From Tubiluchus corallicola (lineage: Eukaryota > Priapulida > Priapulimorpha > Priapulimorphida > Tubiluchidae): a stretch of 64,000 bases of DNA. Below are positions 46,521 to 58,800 of this stretch, piece by piece; position 1 is the first letter of the stretch; each line of letters starts with the position of its first letter. A model generated the notes under the pieces. That model made no database searches, was not told where the DNA came from, and saw only the letters and a program-made list of their open reading frames with translations. The stretch spans positions 2,266,501-2,330,500 of the forward strand of contig JAQGDQ010000001.1 in the NCBI GenBank assembly GCA_030141605.1, written 5' to 3'. A program made the position numbers and the translations under genes.

Positions 46521-49500
46521 ATGGCTAGAAGTGTGCCATGGAAACGGACTTGTAGCTATACTATTAGTCGAGCACAGAGTGAAGCACTCAATGCAACACT
46601 GTACATTTTACGTGAAATCGGCCCAACCGGTTTTATACTAAAAGACGATTTTTCTGGAAATAATGTTAAGGTAAAAGTTGTATATAATATGTTTAACTCG
46701 CAATGTCTAATGGGATGCTAGGTGCTTTCAATTCTTGATACTGATCCTGAATAATTGTCCCATCACTAAAAATATAATGACAACAACTTTTCCTTTTCTG
46801 TTAAAGATTAATAGGTTACTTTATTTTTGCCATATAGCTTCTTGTTATGTAAAAACAGTTTTCGAAGAATTCAGAAAGAATTGGTATATGTGCTCTTTCC
46901 TAGTTTTAACAACCCAAGTTTTGTACTATTTGTAAGTCTCCTTATACTACTTACACATTTTTTGCCTGTATTTTTTTGCCTATTCACTTTCATTTCTGAA
47001 CAAAGCTATGGTCTTGTCATGTAGTATTTACATTTTTTCCCTCATCAGTAAGTTAGTAATGATTATTAACTTATGTCAGGCATCGTAATTATAACTGTTT
47101 TTTCTAATTAACTGTAAGAGAAGTCATGTATACATGCTTAAATTACATACTTAATTTACTTGGTTCTTATGCGTAAATGGGTTAGTGTAGACAAACTAAA
47201 GTTGTTTTGATTTTTTCAGGTGTATTTAGGAGATCCTCACAACTGTAGTTGTGCTCTATTTTCTAGGCACAAAGAACTCTGCAAACACTTATGCTGGATA
47301 TTACTGAAGAAGTTCCGTGTTCCCATAGATAATCCAAGTAATATATTTAGGCCTAAATAGCTGCCATGATGTGTGAATTATGTTTATTACGTGTGCAAAT
47401 AGATTTCGAATTTAGTGCCTTAATTTATTTTTACTTTTTGCTAATTTGGAAACCATTAAAGAACAACAGCAGTGATTTTTAGACTGCAGCTCATTTTAAT
47501 CTGTATTGCTATAACCAAAAAAACTTGTCAAGAGCCAATTAATGTATGCTTTTTAGTTTTTATTATTCAGTTTGAGATTTATAAGCTGCTGCTGTGTGGA
47601 ATGCAACACTCGCTAGCAAGTTGTATAATCAGAAACTATCTCATTTTCATTCATTAAGGTGAAACTCTAAATTAGCAGAAGTCTTGCATCATGTGCCAAT
47701 ATGCTGCCATTGTCAAGAACTGTTGCAAAGATTTATTTCTTTAATTTTCTCAGCAAAACCACATTATATACAGAACAAGGAACAAGAAAGAAAGGGCACA
47801 ACATTCGAGCTATCACTATAGTTCTTTTTTAGGCGAACAAAAAATCAGACGAAAAAGGAAAATTCACAAGAAATTACGAAAACTTCTAAACTAATTTTTG
47901 TGAGTTTCTTTTGTTTACAGAATTAACATAAAAAGAATATCATTAAAAAGACACAACCACACAGACAAAACACAGGAGCACAGCAGATAAAAACACAAGG
48001 AAGAAAGAAAAATATAAAATTACTAGCCACAGTCACAGGACAGAGTACAACAGAAACTGTCACTATTCTAGTCAGTAAGAATTTACTGCATTATTTCCGA
48101 GAGAAATGCGGTTTCAAAGCCTATGTAGGTCTATTTTTCAAGATGCGGTTAAGATTATATCTTAAAAAGTAATAAAAATAGCACTACTAATTAAATAATA
48201 CCTCTGAAAACTTTGAAATTGACTTGAAAATAGTCAGCTTATCATAATTTAAACATTTGTATTATTAATAATGTTTGCTAATTAGTGCATTATTTTGCAG
48301 TATCATTTCAATTGGGACTTGTCGAAAGAGAAATTAATAATCTATTACAAGGCGTTATTGACCTCACGCGCCGTAAGAACTTAGCAGCTAAGAAAACTGG
48401 AAGTTCCATTGATGGTAGAGCTTTACTAGAGCAAAAGGAAATTTCACCTGATGATGCTTGTCCGATTTGTCAAGACAATCTATTGTCAAATCATCGCCCA
48501 GTAATCTATTGCAGGTATCGTAATAATGACATTTTGTTATTTGATTTTTTTATGCTAAATCGAATCTTAGTTACTATATCAGGTAGCGCTTATTAATCAG
48601 TAGATTTACAATTCTGTGGTATGCATTAGGTTTGGCTGTGGAAATAATATCCATATCAAATGCATGAAGATATGGGCAGATCATCAGAAGTCAACTGGAG
48701 AGTCTACTATTAGTTGTCCTCTATGTCGGAATGATTTTGGATCTATGCAGCTGCTGATTGATCAGTTGAGGTGCATGTTTATTTTTTTAGTGACTGTTTG
48801 TTTATGGCAGTACAAGATGCAAATTTGCATAGTGAGTTGTATTTTTGTAATTGTAACATATGCTATAATAACACTGCAGTTTGCAAAGCCAGATGATATT
48901 ATTTTGGCATGTGTAAGTTCTCTGAAGTGTGTTGGCTTGTGTCTACCAATATCTCTCTATTTTCTGACAGTAATTTAACAAAAACTGCTAAATTTGGAAC
49001 TAAAGATATCGTTTAAGCAGTTTCATGTTTATAAATAAAGGTAATAATAATAAAAGTATGTTCATTCTAATATTCGATTTAGTGTTGCATACATTTGATT
49101 TAGTCACTGGAACACTTTAGTAAGCTGGAATATGTTTTGCATTTTGCATTGCTAATTCATCTTTACTGTTATTGTATATCGCCGTGTTAAGCATCATATT
49201 TTCTGACAGTAATTTAACAAAAACTGCTAAATTTGGAACTAAAGATATCGTTTAAGCAGTTTCATGTTTATAAATAAAGGTAATAATAATAAAAGTATGT
49301 TCATTCTAATATTCGATTTAGTGTTGCATACATTTGATTTAGTCACTGGAACACTTTAGTAAGCTGGAATATGTTTTGCATTTTGCATTGCTAATTCATC
49401 TTTACTGTTATTGTATATCGCCGTGTTAAGCATCATATTCAATTACATGTTGTCATCCCATCTACTGACATTAGTATTATAACTAACATAACTCAGAGTA

Positions 49501-52500
49501 TTTTCACCTTTTTGCCAGAATTGTATACCATTCATCAATCAGTGCACTTATCATTTCACATTGAATTTATGCTGTTAATGCTGAATAAATGCAGTACTTT
49601 TGCTTTTACATAGAAACTCCAAAAACACTGATAGTCTTCAGCAACATTTTGGAACAACATGCCAGGGCTGCAACGTATCTCCAATAAATGGGAAATGTTA
49701 CAAGTAAGTTTATTTAGCACCAAACCTTAGTCTGCACTGTTCATTGATACATGTAGTGCTTTAAACATGAATGTTTAACAACTGCCCTGTTGTATATTGT
49801 TAGGCGATTGTTATAGCAAGACTCTCTATAGAACATTTTGGTCTCAAAAAAGTCTAATAATGATAATGTATTACTGTTTTCATCAAGTGTGTATTGTTTG
49901 CTCAAGTGCCAATGTATTTTTTTTTGTGGTGAGCATGTTTATCATTTTCTGATAAAAGATATACAGAGATACATATGCCATTAATTTATTGTAATTACTG
50001 TAATTTCAGGTGCCAGACTTGCAGAGGATACTACTTGTGTCATGAATGTTTTCCTTATTTGCACAAACAACATTCATTTAATTTCAAGCAGGTAGAGATA
50101 AATTAGTTTGTATTACTGCACTGCACAAAGGAGTCCAATAGAATTAATAATTTGTGAGTTGTCATTGGTTTTATTGTCATTGTTAATGTTGTTGTCATTG
50201 TTGTTGTCATTGTCATTGCCACCACATTGTTTGGTGTTGTCTTTGCCGTAGTTGTTGTCATGTTGTTAATGGTTGCTCTAGCCTCTGGTTCTTGTTGCTT
50301 TGGTTGTTGTTGCTGTTTTGTTTCTTTTCGTTCCTGGTGTTGTTGTTCGCCTCTTGCATTTATTTGCTCTTATAACATTTTCGTTTTGTAATACAATCAC
50401 GAAGACTAAAAGCAATCAAACTTTGTATGTGTCTCTATGCAGGGTAATAAAATGTGCTTATAAAGCTAGCTACATACTAGGAGATACAGATGCAGTTTTT
50501 TTTACAGCTGATCCATTTATTCGCTGTGACTTGTTTCTAGCATTCATTACGTCAAAAATTCAGTTAATATCAAAAATTGTCTTCTTGTAAGAACAGGTAA
50601 AAGTGAGCAAACCTTAAGTACACTATCATTTATTTTGCAATTTATACTTTGCAATAGTTTAGCAACCAAAGATGGCGATCAGCTGGAAATTGTAGCAGTG
50701 GTGCATTTCAACCAAGAGCTGTTATAGATGATCTAATGAACCGTGAGATAACTGAAGATGACTATGATTTACTTCTTCAACTGGACAAGTACGACACTTG
50801 AAAGAGTATTTTAATATCTGTAAATGTCACAATGTGATGCAATACTTTGGAAATAACGTTCATTATTCACTTTTTGTGGGGAGTGGATTCATTGCTAAAG
50901 ATTATATTAAATAGAATCTTTAAGTGTTCTTGTTTAAAATATGAAAAAAAGTTTCCAGAGTACTAAAATATACTGCATAAGAAATAGCAATCAGTAAATT
51001 CATACTTTTTTCAGTAGTGTATTGTAATGTGTGCAAATTTGGTTTATTCTAATTGCATGTATGCTGCACTGTATGTGCATCGTTTAGAGCTAATATTGAC
51101 ACAAAACCATATATTAAACAACATTGTTTCAAACAACAGGCAAAAACAGCTGAATGGTCACTGCATATATTTTTAGCATTTAAAGTTAAGCAGTACACAG
51201 GTTTGATTACTAATTGATTACGAATAAATGAACAGACAAATAGTTGAATAGACTGCACAAAATTTATTTCTGCATGAGCTGTACTGTTATAGCTGAAGGA
51301 TGTTTATGCGTCTAAAAATAGTAAACCACTTCTTGTGGTTCAGTGATTTATGTTAGAGGATTTATGCTTAGTATCAGAATTGGTTCTGGTCCTGTAACAA
51401 CCAACAACATAATAACTCTGGTCCTGCTCTTTATCACCGAACACCAACTTGCAGGCTGTCAAACTGTACAAAACGTGTTTACTTTATTTCAGTCGAGGAG
51501 AGGTAAATACATTGCCTCTGTCAGTAATAAACAGTCTTGAAGAAATGACTGTGAGTCATTACAGCAAGCTACTGCTTCCTGGCCAGCAGTGTCGAGTTTG
51601 TCTTCGTTGTTACCAAGAAGGCCAAATGGTCCGGAAACTGCCTTGTACTCATGTAGTAAGTTTACTACAGGCTACCATGTATTAAAATCTTTTACATAAT
51701 AGAAACAGATTAATTACTGTTTCTGCTGTCATAATTACTACTACTACTAGCTTATTTCTTTTACAGTTTCATAAGCCCTGCATTGACAGCTGGCTGCAGT
51801 TTGAAAGAGGTGCTTGTCCGGTAGATGGCATGGCCTTACATAGCTCGGTTCTGCCTGTTGTCAGTATTTCACGGTAAGTTTTATTTTCGCTTTATTTGTT
51901 TATGTGTTTTTCAAAGATAATTTTAACTTTAAAATGTAATTTACTTTACTGTACCTAAATCTTAAGAGCGCATTCAGATTAGCGAGTTTTTTGTAGCAAG
52001 TTCTCGCTTTGACAGCAAACTTGCTAGTGTGAACTGTTTTGCGAGTTACTGTTTTCAAGAAATCGCAAACTATCTGACAGTTGCTGTGAGTTGATTTACC
52101 GTTTTGAATGCCTCAGTGAGTTACTCTCGACAGTTCTCGCAACGAATAGAGAAGTAAGTGTAAACTCCTGCTTACTGTCGGAGAATATCTCGCAGAGTAT
52201 GCTCTCTAGTCTGAATATGCTTGCGAACTACTTAGCAAGTTTACTTGGCGAGAAAACTCGCCAGTTGGAATGTGCTGTTACTGTTAGAAAAAAATTTGAG
52301 ACCTGATCTACGTCTCCATTTGCCAACACAGCCTCCTCTAACAGTAATCAGTTGCGGCTCGTGTATAGGTACTGTGGAACTGCAGAACTGCCTATTTTCA
52401 CTATCAATATAATGTCTTTTTCCCTTAGTTCTTTCTTTACACTTGTACGGAACCAGAACACGTGAGTGTAGTAGGTAGTGTTTGCTTAACAGCCCAATGT

Positions 52501-54346
52501 TTGGCTGTTGAGCGCACACAGTCATGCACACATATCTGTTTATGTATAAACTTTCGTATGTTTGTTTGTTTAAAATTACAATTACAATGTTAAAATTACA
52601 TATATTTGCTTGGTTTTACACAATATTAAAACAATGGCTAAAAATTTTCTGAAGCAGCACCCCCACTAATTTCAGCTACGAGCCGCTGCTGACAGTAATG
52701 CACTCATTTGCAAATTTACATCTTATATTTTCTTTTTGTGACAATTTTTTTCGTTAGAAAAGATTGTAGTTTCTTTTCTCAAAAAAAACTTGGCAGCATC
52801 AGTGGTATTATCATTTCCGTCAGATCTTGAGCATGAAACTGTACTGACAGACAGGGATTCATACCAGATGGAATTAGGCATCATCAGGCACTTTAAGCAC
52901 TTGCACATATTATTTAATTAGGATCTGTCAGCTGAAAGGCATAAACAGTGAGTTACTTTGAGGTAAGATGAAATTAGATCCATTGTCTCTTATGCAGTTT
53001 AGCACATTGCAAGTCATAATCCAATACACAATCCATGGCAGGATCATTTACTAATAATGAATAGTTTTAGGGGACTGGAACTTTAGCTCGCTAGCGAGGA
53101 GAGCTCTATAAGATCAAATACTGAACTGGCAAAAGTGTTTTAGTCCTATTCGGTTATATATCCCCCTCAGTCAGAGAAGCAAGGACCATGATAGGTGCAG
53201 CCACACAGCACCAGCTTTTCTGGCACCTGTTCATTTACAGAATTTGGCATTAATCAGCTATATACCAAAGTACACATAGTGACCAAACAAGCACTTTCCC
53301 TTACCTCATAACTCAAAATGAAAATAATACGAAATTCTTTCAGGCATTATAACTACTAATTAGTTTACCAAGGTTTTTTGTATTGAGCCACTGTAAGTTT
53401 AGTCTTAAACTGTGCTTATTTTGATGCTTTATTATTAATAATAATAATTAAATTGCACCAACATTTAAAAATTACTTATTTACTAGTAATTAATTATTTT
53501 TACAGCAATAAGAGAGTTAGGCAGCATAATCCGCAGTTCAAATCAGCTGCAATGCTTGAAGGGGACTTGAATGACGGACATTTCTTGCGTACATTCACTT
53601 TAAATGGAGCTGCCATAAGACCAATAAATGCAATGTAAGAAACATTTCAGTCAATTTCCATACTACACTGAAATTGCAAAAAAAAAATAATATTGTGCAA
53701 CAAATGATTACAAATCAGATATTGTTACATTGCCGAAAATTAATCAATATAGGGCTTTCAATCAACTAGCCAGTTGCAATTTTTATCAGTTTAGTAATAG
53801 ATATGAATAAGGTTGTCAATAGGCCAACAAAGAAAGCTTTTAGATTCAAGGAATACCTAGTACACAAAAATTCTTCTGCATGTAAGAAGGCTTAATCAAT
53901 AATTTGACATTTGTTTGTTTAGCACTCAATGATTGGAGGCTACCTCAAGCAAATTCAAGTTTCTGCAAAAGTGACACAAAAGTATTGTAAATAGTATTAC
54001 ACGTTAATACATGTATAATATAAACATTTAGATGAGTTCTTATCTTAAATATACATGTTTACCATTAATTTTGTATAACACATATAAAGGAACAGCATTT
54101 CTACATATCTGTTACCATGTATTTTGTTTTTCTAGGCATCCTGTAAATCGCAATACAGTAGGCTTAACAAATACAGGCTCAAACGAGTTTAAATCTGAAC
54201 CTACTATGGACTCACTTCACCAGGAAAATAGTTTTAGAGGAAGATCCACAAGTAGATCAAGATGCACTGATTCTGCATTTCCTGCAGACGAATTATTTGT
54301 GCGAGGATTTGGAAGAAATACACATGACCAGTTTAATCTAGAATGA
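46521..54346 (+). CDS. ZSWIM2: ZSWIM2-like E3 ubiquitin ligase (SWIM, RING, ZZ, RING)
   Basis: In mammals ZSWIM2 (MEX) is a testis-enriched ubiquitin ligase. Exons: 46521-46670, 47220-47337, 48301-48514, 48630-48770, 49614-49703, 50010-50091, 50658-50788, 51493-51655, 51767-51873, 53506-53634, 54136-54346. Phases all agree: 1536 nt, 511 residues. The N-terminal LREIGPTGF matches the human LREMGPTGF. SWIM finger C59-x-C61-x9-C71-x-H73; RING-1 C143 to C193 (CPIC...CGNNIHIKC...CPLC); ZZ finger from C224 (CxxC repeats, ending near HSFNFKQ); RING-2 C342 to D383 (CRVC...PCTHVFHKPCIDSW...CPVD). In RING-2 the last zinc ligand is Asp, as in human CPID. The start is supported by an in-frame TGA immediately before the ATG. 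The C-terminus after about residue 400 is Ser/Arg-rich and unlike known domains; the protein is shorter than human (633). Confidence 0.95.
48958..49439. repeat. 239-bp tandem duplication, two apparently identical copies
   Basis: Copy 1 is 48958-49196 and copy 2 is 49197-49435, with four further matching bases. I saw no difference between them. It lies in the ZSWIM2 intron between exons 4 and 5. Confidence 0.95.
50155..50345. repeat. TTG/GTCATTG-rich degenerate minisatellite
   Basis: Repeated GTTGTTGTCATTG-type units in the ZSWIM2 intron between exons 6 and 7. It gives rise to a spurious Val/Leu-rich open frame just downstream. Confidence 0.7.
51966..52277. mobile_element. MITE with about 25-bp inverted ends, Harbinger-like
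   Basis: The left end GAGCGCATTCAGATTAGCGA pairs with the reverse complement of the right end CAGCACATTCCAACTGGCGA, both continuing into GTTTT. TTA/TAA trinucleotides flank the ends, compatible with but not proving PIF/Harbinger. The interior is rich in CTCGC and GCGAG words. Lies in the ZSWIM2 intron between exons 9 and 10. Confidence 0.6.
52349..52691. mobile_element. hAT non-autonomous element with exact 8-bp target duplication
   Basis: 343 bp. The ends CAGTTGCGGCTCGT and, in reverse complement, CAGCAGCGGCTCGT are terminal inverted repeats with the CAG start of hAT elements. The flanks are both ACAGTAAT (52341-52348 and 52692-52699), a perfect 8-bp duplication. It has no transposase. Confidence 0.88.
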
Positions 54347-54606
54347 AATATCACTGTGAAAAGTTCATGCATGTATATTTTAAGAACCTATGCACCCTCA
54401 TGCATTATCTGATGTGAGAACTGACAAACATGTGGATACTTGACTGTTTTTCCAATATTTATGACTGACAAATGATTTCTTAGTGCCAAACCGATAAAGA
54501 ACAAAAATTGTTTTGAATTGAAAGATTCAAATATGCAAATAGTGGTTTAACACTGTTAATATAATGATGGTGACTGTTGTTAATAGGTTGTTTGTAATTT
54601 AAATAT

Positions 54607-54612
54607 AATAAA
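54607..54612 (+). terminator. ZSWIM2: ZSWIM2 poly(A) signal
   Basis: AATAAA lies 261 bases after the ZSWIM2 stop codon, just before the 64-bp satellite. Position and sequence fit a normal cleavage signal; the cleavage site itself is not visible. Confidence 0.55.
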
Positions 54613-54636
54613 TACATTTGTAAGTTACTTAACTGT

Positions 54637-54956
54637 AATTTTAGATAGATAGGTGGAAAATTATGAACAAGAATTTTTTGAAGTCACCAACAACAATCAG
54701 AATTTTAGATAGATAGGTGGAAAATTATGAACAAGAATTTTATGAAGTCACCAACAACAATCAGAATTTTAGATAGATAGGTGGAAAATTATGAACAAGA
54801 ATTTTCTGAAGTCACCAACAACAATCAGAATTTTAGATAGATAGGTGGAAAATTATGAACAAGAATTTTATGAAGTCACCAACAACAATCAGAATTTTAG
54901 ATAGATAGGTGGAAAATTATGAACAAGAATTTTCTGAAGTCACCAACAACAATCAG
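54637..54956. repeat. 64-bp satellite, five tandem copies
   Basis: Units start at 54637, 54701, 54765, 54829 and 54893, nearly identical. One position in GAATTTTNTGAAG varies T, A, C, A, C in order, so copies 2-3 and 4-5 look like a duplicated 128-bp dimer. Lies just after the ZSWIM2 poly(A) signal. Confidence 0.95.
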
Positions 54957-54959
54957 AAT

Positions 54960-55805
54960 ATAAATCACATTTTACGTGTATCATCAGTGTGATTTCCGTG
55001 ATCTTTTTTTGCAGAAAATACATTCACAAATTACAGTAGTATTAGGCTTTATGAAGTTATACATATGGTGACTGATGATACTGCATGCAATTTGCTAATA
55101 ATAAATCACTGCTATTTATTATGTAGAATTGGCTATGTTTGCTGTATAATGCACTTTGTAATGTACTTGATAATGTTGAAATAGTATTCAAACACATCAT
55201 CAAAGGTAGAATTTTTCAACAATTTTTAATAATGTGATTATTATTGATAGCTACAAAATCATACAAATAATAATAATAACAATTATTATATACTCGTAAG
55301 TTTGATTGGTCAAGTAAAATCAGGAATGTGTTATTTTATCACAATTTTCCTTTGTGAACTTACCTTTTACACAATACAATTTCATGAAGATAATTATGAT
55401 ATTAATTAGTTATCATATTTTACATAGCAAAGCATGTACAAGATCAGTATTATTAACATGAGGTACACATACAAGAGGAATGGACAACTGAAATCAGTAT
55501 TAGACAACACACAGTTATTATTTCAAAATAACAAAAACAATACTATTATGAAGAAACAAATGGAACAAAGAGTTCAATCAGAAAAGAAAAGTGCTATCTG
55601 TATAAATAACAATGTAAATTCTGATTCCTTTTAATGAAAGAAAAGTCAGATTATGGCACCTGGAAGTTTGAAATCAACAATTTTGCCTGGTGGCACATTT
55701 AACTCACTTAAAAATAGAAACAAGTACATAGTTGCAAGCCGTTCTTGCTTTTTCCAAATGCTGTTTACCAGTTAGCTAAACTTCCATGTGGCGTATGAAC
55801 AGCGA
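54960..55805. other. Intergenic stretch between convergent ZSWIM2 and RhoGAP genes
   Basis: Very AT-rich with no supported gene. A reverse-strand ATTAAA near 55629-55634, about 175 bases past the RhoGAP stop, is a possible poly(A) signal for that gene. Confidence 0.4.
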
Positions 55806-58800
55806 TCACATGACTGTAGTTTCTTTACTCGGAAAGAAGATATCTTGAAAGTCTGTTAGGAAGGATTCTACTACATTATTTTGATGTACCAGTTCGACAG
55901 CAAATGAACTAGCTGAAGACTCGATCTCCTGTCTCAGCAACGTTGGACCAAAGACGATCGCAAGATTGTGAGCATGCATTCTGTTGACATCACTCTGTTG
56001 AATAACCCTAGAAAAAATCAACATGGCATCGATATTATAAAAGACGGTAATCCTGATTCTCAATGTCTGTAGTTCATTGAATGCTTTAAGGAATTTAGAG
56101 TGAGAAGGATAATGCTAGAATAAAATGGATTTTCTTTCTTTCAGAAAGCAAAGTTTTTAGAGTTTTTGGCTAATAACACATTCAGACAATCATAACATGT
56201 CACTGCACACACAACGTACCTTTGCAAATGGGTAAAGAAAAACTTCAGTGTGTCACGATGAGGTCTTGGCATTTTGTTGACATGTTCTCGAAACTTAGTT
56301 ACCCGTGTCAACTTATTTGATAATTCTGCAAACAAGATCTTTATTACAGCATTTGTGCAATGCAAATAAAAAATCAGATTAAAAAAAAAAGTACAGATTT
56401 TTAATTCTAAAGATGTGAATCAGATTCAAAAGATGTTCCTTCTGCTATGCAGTTCTTTAACTTATTTTTCACAATGCGATTTAATGCCAACAATATAATA
56501 AGTCAGGAATAAATGGATTGTTTAAAAAATATACTTAACTACAAATAGCAAAGTGGTCAGGCAGAGTGCTTGGCTCCAAACTTAAGCAGAATGGAGTTTT
56601 CTGAACAAATAAATCTGAATACAAAAAAGTAAAAATTGTGAAAACCTAATTCTCTAAAGTATAAAGGACGATGTGGCATATTAATAAACTGCCTCTTGCT
56701 GTTGGTTCAGAACTTCAGAAATTTAATTAAGCAATGATCTTATACTTACTTATAGAAAACATGAATTCATCATACATATTAAATGGTATCAGTGGCTCCT
56801 TTAATTCACGGAAGAACAGTTTCAATGCACCAGTGAGAACATGTACATCTTCCTTATGCCATTGCACTTTTGACAAGCTCTGATCTGCCTGTGTACGCAC
56901 TTTTTGTATTTGTGCTAGATTACCGCTCATTCGATATAATCCATCGGCATCCAGACCTGAAAAAATTGCACAATTAAAAATACGCTCGAGTGTTTTGTAA
57001 TTCTCATTGCACAAATGCACTGTATTCCACATTTCGAAAGTAACCTACATCATTACTTAAAGTTCATTTTGTAGTCTGCCAAAAATACTAGCCAAATGTT
57101 TCTTGTAATGATAAAAATGCATAAGCATTCCTATAAACTTTAGTCTGATTCTATTATGCCATTCATTATCATTTTGGAAAATGGTTACGTTTTCTAAATG
57201 TTCAATCTACAGATTTGCACATCAGCTAAAATTAAAGTAAGTAAAACCTTTAATTTCGATTTCCTCAACACATCTTTTCACGAAATTTGGCACAGTTGAA
57301 TGGTCCCTTTCAAACAAATGCATCAGCGTAGTACCAAAACACTCTTCATCTGAAACAAACCACTTTGTTACACAATTCATAACATTAAAGAAACATTGCA
57401 GAATTGCTGACAAAACCTTGAATGACAATGCAATACACCTTGGCTGTATACACTGGAAAACAAGAAAGTTGATTTAAGAACTAATTTTGTCATAAAGGTA
57501 AAATTAAGAAAAAACAATAAAGAAGGGATTTGCCAGTCTACAAAATATTACACTAAACTATTACAGCCTGAGAGCACAAATTGCTTTAATCTTTAAACCG
57601 GCCATCTTATTAATTAAATTACGAGAACTATGCATCTTAGAGTCCCGCATGGTATGCACATGACAACTAACCAACATGCTTAAATTTGCTAATTACTCAA
57701 CAGTTACTTTGCACACTAATAAGATGCTTAGTTAAAAATGAGAGCTAATTTATTTTCAATGATCAAGGGTGAGATTATACTAAGACTTAAACAAAACTTT
57801 TCAAAACTGCCAAGATTTACAAAATCAACAGAGTAAATCACTGAATCCTGAATAAAAACCAGAGCATAATTGATGCTGCAGGTCTCCTGACTCTCCTCTT
57901 GTCACATGAAGAACTTGTCGTTCAATACAAGATCATTCTTTTTGGCCTAATTTGTTTGACAAATTCATATAAGTAAAAAAGACATGCAAAGAACACTAAT
58001 TTCCCAGTCTCGTGGTCAAATACGGTGAAATGGTTTTCATATCCAAATTTCATACAGCAAGTTTCATACAACTGGCATTTTTGGCCACATTCCCCAATAT
58101 TTATCTTTGTTCCATGGCCAATGAATGTCATCACCTAAAAGTTCTCAGTGATCATTAGTACCTACACTTGACATTTTGCAGGACAAAATCTGCCTTAACA
58201 ACACTATAGCTGAAATTTTTCGAATCTTGAATCTGTCACTTCTGGGGGTCAGGTTTGGAATAAAACACTTTTGTCATAGCTGAGATGCCAAGATGCCAGT
58301 GCAGTCACCTATATTATTAGTATAACTGTAATTCCTCGCATTGAGCTTACTCGGATTCTTCCACTATAAAAAAATTGATGGATCCTCCCTCCCTCTAGGG
58401 GACAATCACACAGGCCATCATCCAAAAGTTGACAACTCTCACCTTACATCTACATTAGACATTTTGCAGGACAAAAACTGTCTTTACCACCCAACAGTAG
58501 CAACTGTTTGAATCCTGGATCTATCCTTCCCCTGGGGTTAAAATATTTTGGATTGTCAAAGCTGGATTGCCAGTAGTTGACAGGCCACTCTAATTCCTTG
58601 TACTGAGCTCACAGATTTTCCTACTATAATACCCATCATCCTGGATCCACCTCTCTTGGGATGGGATGAAATTCTTTCTACGTGGAGTTGTCAGTAGACG
58701 ACAGGCAATTCTAATTCCTTACATTGAGATGACTCAGATGCTCACACTATGCCCACAGCTGCTGCACAAGTATTGAGGTTTCTACCTGTTTACCCTCTTC

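Noticed and set aside
50658-50663. Alternative acceptor TTTAG at about 50662 for ZSWIM2 exon 7
   Set aside because: It would shift the frame; the acceptor GCAATAG at 50657 keeps phase and gives FSNQRWRS, matching the human NQKWRS region.
52241-52531. 96-codon minus-strand open frame
   Set aside because: It runs across the junction of two MITEs in a ZSWIM2 intron.
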